A stretch of DNA of 14,256 nucleotides, from assembly GCA_964523415.1 (NCBI GenBank), contig CAZFZB010000072.1, forward strand, positions 1-14,256, given 5' to 3'. The stretch comes from M0108 sp964523415 (GTDB lineage: Bacteria; Pseudomonadota; Gammaproteobacteria; Chromatiales; Chromatiaceae). A program made the position numbers and the translations under genes. The number at the start of each line of letters is the position of its first letter. Within the stretch, counting starts at the first letter, position 1. The notes under the pieces are model-generated. The model was not told the DNA's origin. It saw nothing but the letters and a program-made list of their open reading frames with translations, and did no database searches. This document shows positions 13,332-14,256 of the stretch, piece after piece.

Positions 13332-14213
13332 ATGCACAGGGGCAGCCTCTTTACGATCTTTGCTTCGCTGATCCTGGCCGCCCTCATTGCCTGGATGGGC
13401 AACAACTGGATCGAAACTAAACTCGACAGCAAGGGAAAGCCGCCCGAGATGGTCAAGGTATTGGTGGCGGCCCAGGATATTCCCATCGATACCAAGATCG
13501 ACCAGACCCTGATTAAATCCATGGATATGCTCCCCGCCAGTGCTCCGGCGGGGTACGAGACTTCCCCCGACAAGATCCTCGGTAAAAGGCTCAAAGAGCC
13601 CATCTACCAAGGGGAACCTATTCTCGCCCGGCGACTGCTGGCGGATGCCGATGCCAGTCTGCTGTCGGTCACCCTCACCCCCGGCAAGCGGGCCCTGGCC
13701 GTCAAGGTGGACGATATCATTGGTGTCTCCGGTTTTATCCTCCCTGGCAGCCATGTGGATGTCATCGCATCGGGTGGTGGCCAGGGAACCCGTACCGTCC
13801 TGCAAGACATCAAGGTTCTCACCGTCGGTCAGGCGCTAAAGGCGGAGGGCGGCACCCTGCGGGTTGGCTCCGTGACCCTGGAAGTGGATCCTCGTCAGGC
13901 CGAGGTCCTTACGGCGGCGACCCTGAACGGCACAGTCAGGTTGGCGTTGCGCCACCAGTTGGACCGAACCTTTGTCGAACCTCCCAGACCAGGGACCCCG
14001 GCAATGGAGGCCGAGGCAATGGCCTCGGCCGGATCGCAAGCAGCGAACCTTATCACCGCCAATCCCGCCAGGCAGATGAGATCCATCACCGTGATCAAGG
14101 GCATGAATGAGATAGTTACGGGGGTCCCCTGGGAAGTCCAGCCGGGATTCCAGACCAAGGCAACCCCTGAAACCCAGGTTTCCCCCGGGTCCGCCTCTGA
14201 GGTCAGGCCATGA
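13332..14213 (+). CDS. cpaB: Tad pilus assembly protein CpaB/RcpC
   Basis: CpaB (RcpC) is a periplasmic, membrane-anchored component associated with the Tad secretin. The 293-aa protein begins with one hydrophobic segment (about 6-23). A SAF-type domain follows (about 41-103: VKVLVAAQDIPIDTKID, ending GEPILARRLL), then the RcpC/CpaB domain (about 110-210, with TPGKRALAVKVDD and GFILPGSHVDVI). The C-terminal tail is Pro/Ala-rich with a conserved-looking ITVIKGMNE segment. AGGGCG about 8 nt before the ATG serves as ribosome-binding site. The stop overlaps the next start as ATGA, so the two are probably co-translated. Confidence 0.92.
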   Translation: MHRGSLFTIFASLILAALIAWMGNNWIETKLDSKGKPPEMVKVLVAAQDIPIDTKIDQTLIKSMDMLPASAPAGYETSPDKILGKRLKEPIYQGEPILARRLLADADASLLSVTLTPGKRALAVKVDDIIGVSGFILPGSHVDVIASGGGQGTRTVLQDIKVLTVGQALKAEGGTLRVGSVTLEVDPRQAEVLTAATLNGTVRLALRHQLDRTFVEPPRPGTPAMEAEAMASAGSQAANLITANPARQMRSITVIKGMNEIVTGVPWEVQPGFQTKATPETQVSPGSASEVRP

Positions 14214-14256
14214 AGCGGATATCCCTGCCTCTGCCAATGGCCTCCCGTCGGTACTG
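14210..14256 (+). CDS. start of next Tad-locus gene, probably CpaC/RcpA secretin (truncated by window)
   Basis: The ATG at 14210 overlaps the cpaB stop (ATGA), has GAGG 7 nt upstream, and stays open to the window end. It gives 15 residues starting MKRISLPLPMASRRY. The basic start could belong to a signal peptide. In Tad loci cpaB is normally followed by the outer-membrane secretin gene cpaC/rcpA. The identity is inferred from that order only. Confidence 0.6.
   Translation, partial: MKRISLPLPMASRRY

Overview
The window is a piece of a GC-rich bacterial chromosome. Gene order and protein sequences point to a gammaproteobacterium, probably a Chromatiales-like purple or other sulfur-oxidising lineage. 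That placement is inferred from overall protein flavour and no database search was possible. The order fabH-fabD-fabG-acpP-fabF-mltG-tmk-holB-pilZ-tatD is the conserved gammaproteobacterial fab/cell-division cluster. The presence of pilZ between holB and tatD matches the Pseudomonas-type layout.

Bases 1-8127 (+) hold this housekeeping cluster. It covers type II fatty-acid synthesis (FabH, truncated by the window edge, then FabD, FabG, AcpP and FabF) and the septal/elongation glycan terminase MltG. Next come thymidylate kinase, the DNA polymerase III delta-prime clamp-loader subunit, the type IV pilus protein PilZ and a TatD-family nuclease. Genes are tightly packed: fabD/fabG overlap by 8 nt, mltG/tmk and tmk/holB by ATGA, and fabF/mltG apparently by 68 nt. 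The two wider gaps, before and after acpP, contain a possible promoter and hairpins, as expected for a gene that needs much higher expression. The usual pabC gene between fabF and mltG is absent.

Bases 8128-11895 are accessory. They hold a convergent gene for a Lys/Ala/Pro-rich protein with a C-terminal DUF2934 domain and a divergent exported lytic transglycosylase with Sel1-like repeats. These are followed by about 460 bp without a convincing gene. Next is a minus-strand lipoprotein whose mature part is a complete six-cysteine Kunitz/BPTI domain, a fold rarely met in bacteria. Divergent from it is a cytoplasmic alkaline-phosphatase-superfamily phosphodiesterase.

Bases 11896-12345 are noncoding and rich in hairpins, and end in a candidate TATAAT promoter plus a roughly 165-nt structured leader. 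Bases 12346-14256 (+) are the start of a Tad/Flp pilus locus. It contains the Flp major pilin, a strong hairpin that probably limits read-through, the CpaA/TadV prepilin peptidase, a short gap with a possible second promoter, CpaB/RcpC, and the first 15 codons of the next gene (probably the CpaC/RcpA secretin), cut by the window end.

The most unusual element is the Kunitz-domain lipoprotein. The Flp leader and the palindrome cluster upstream of it are the best candidates for undescribed RNA or regulatory structure. I see no phage, insertion sequence, CRISPR array, rRNA or tRNA.
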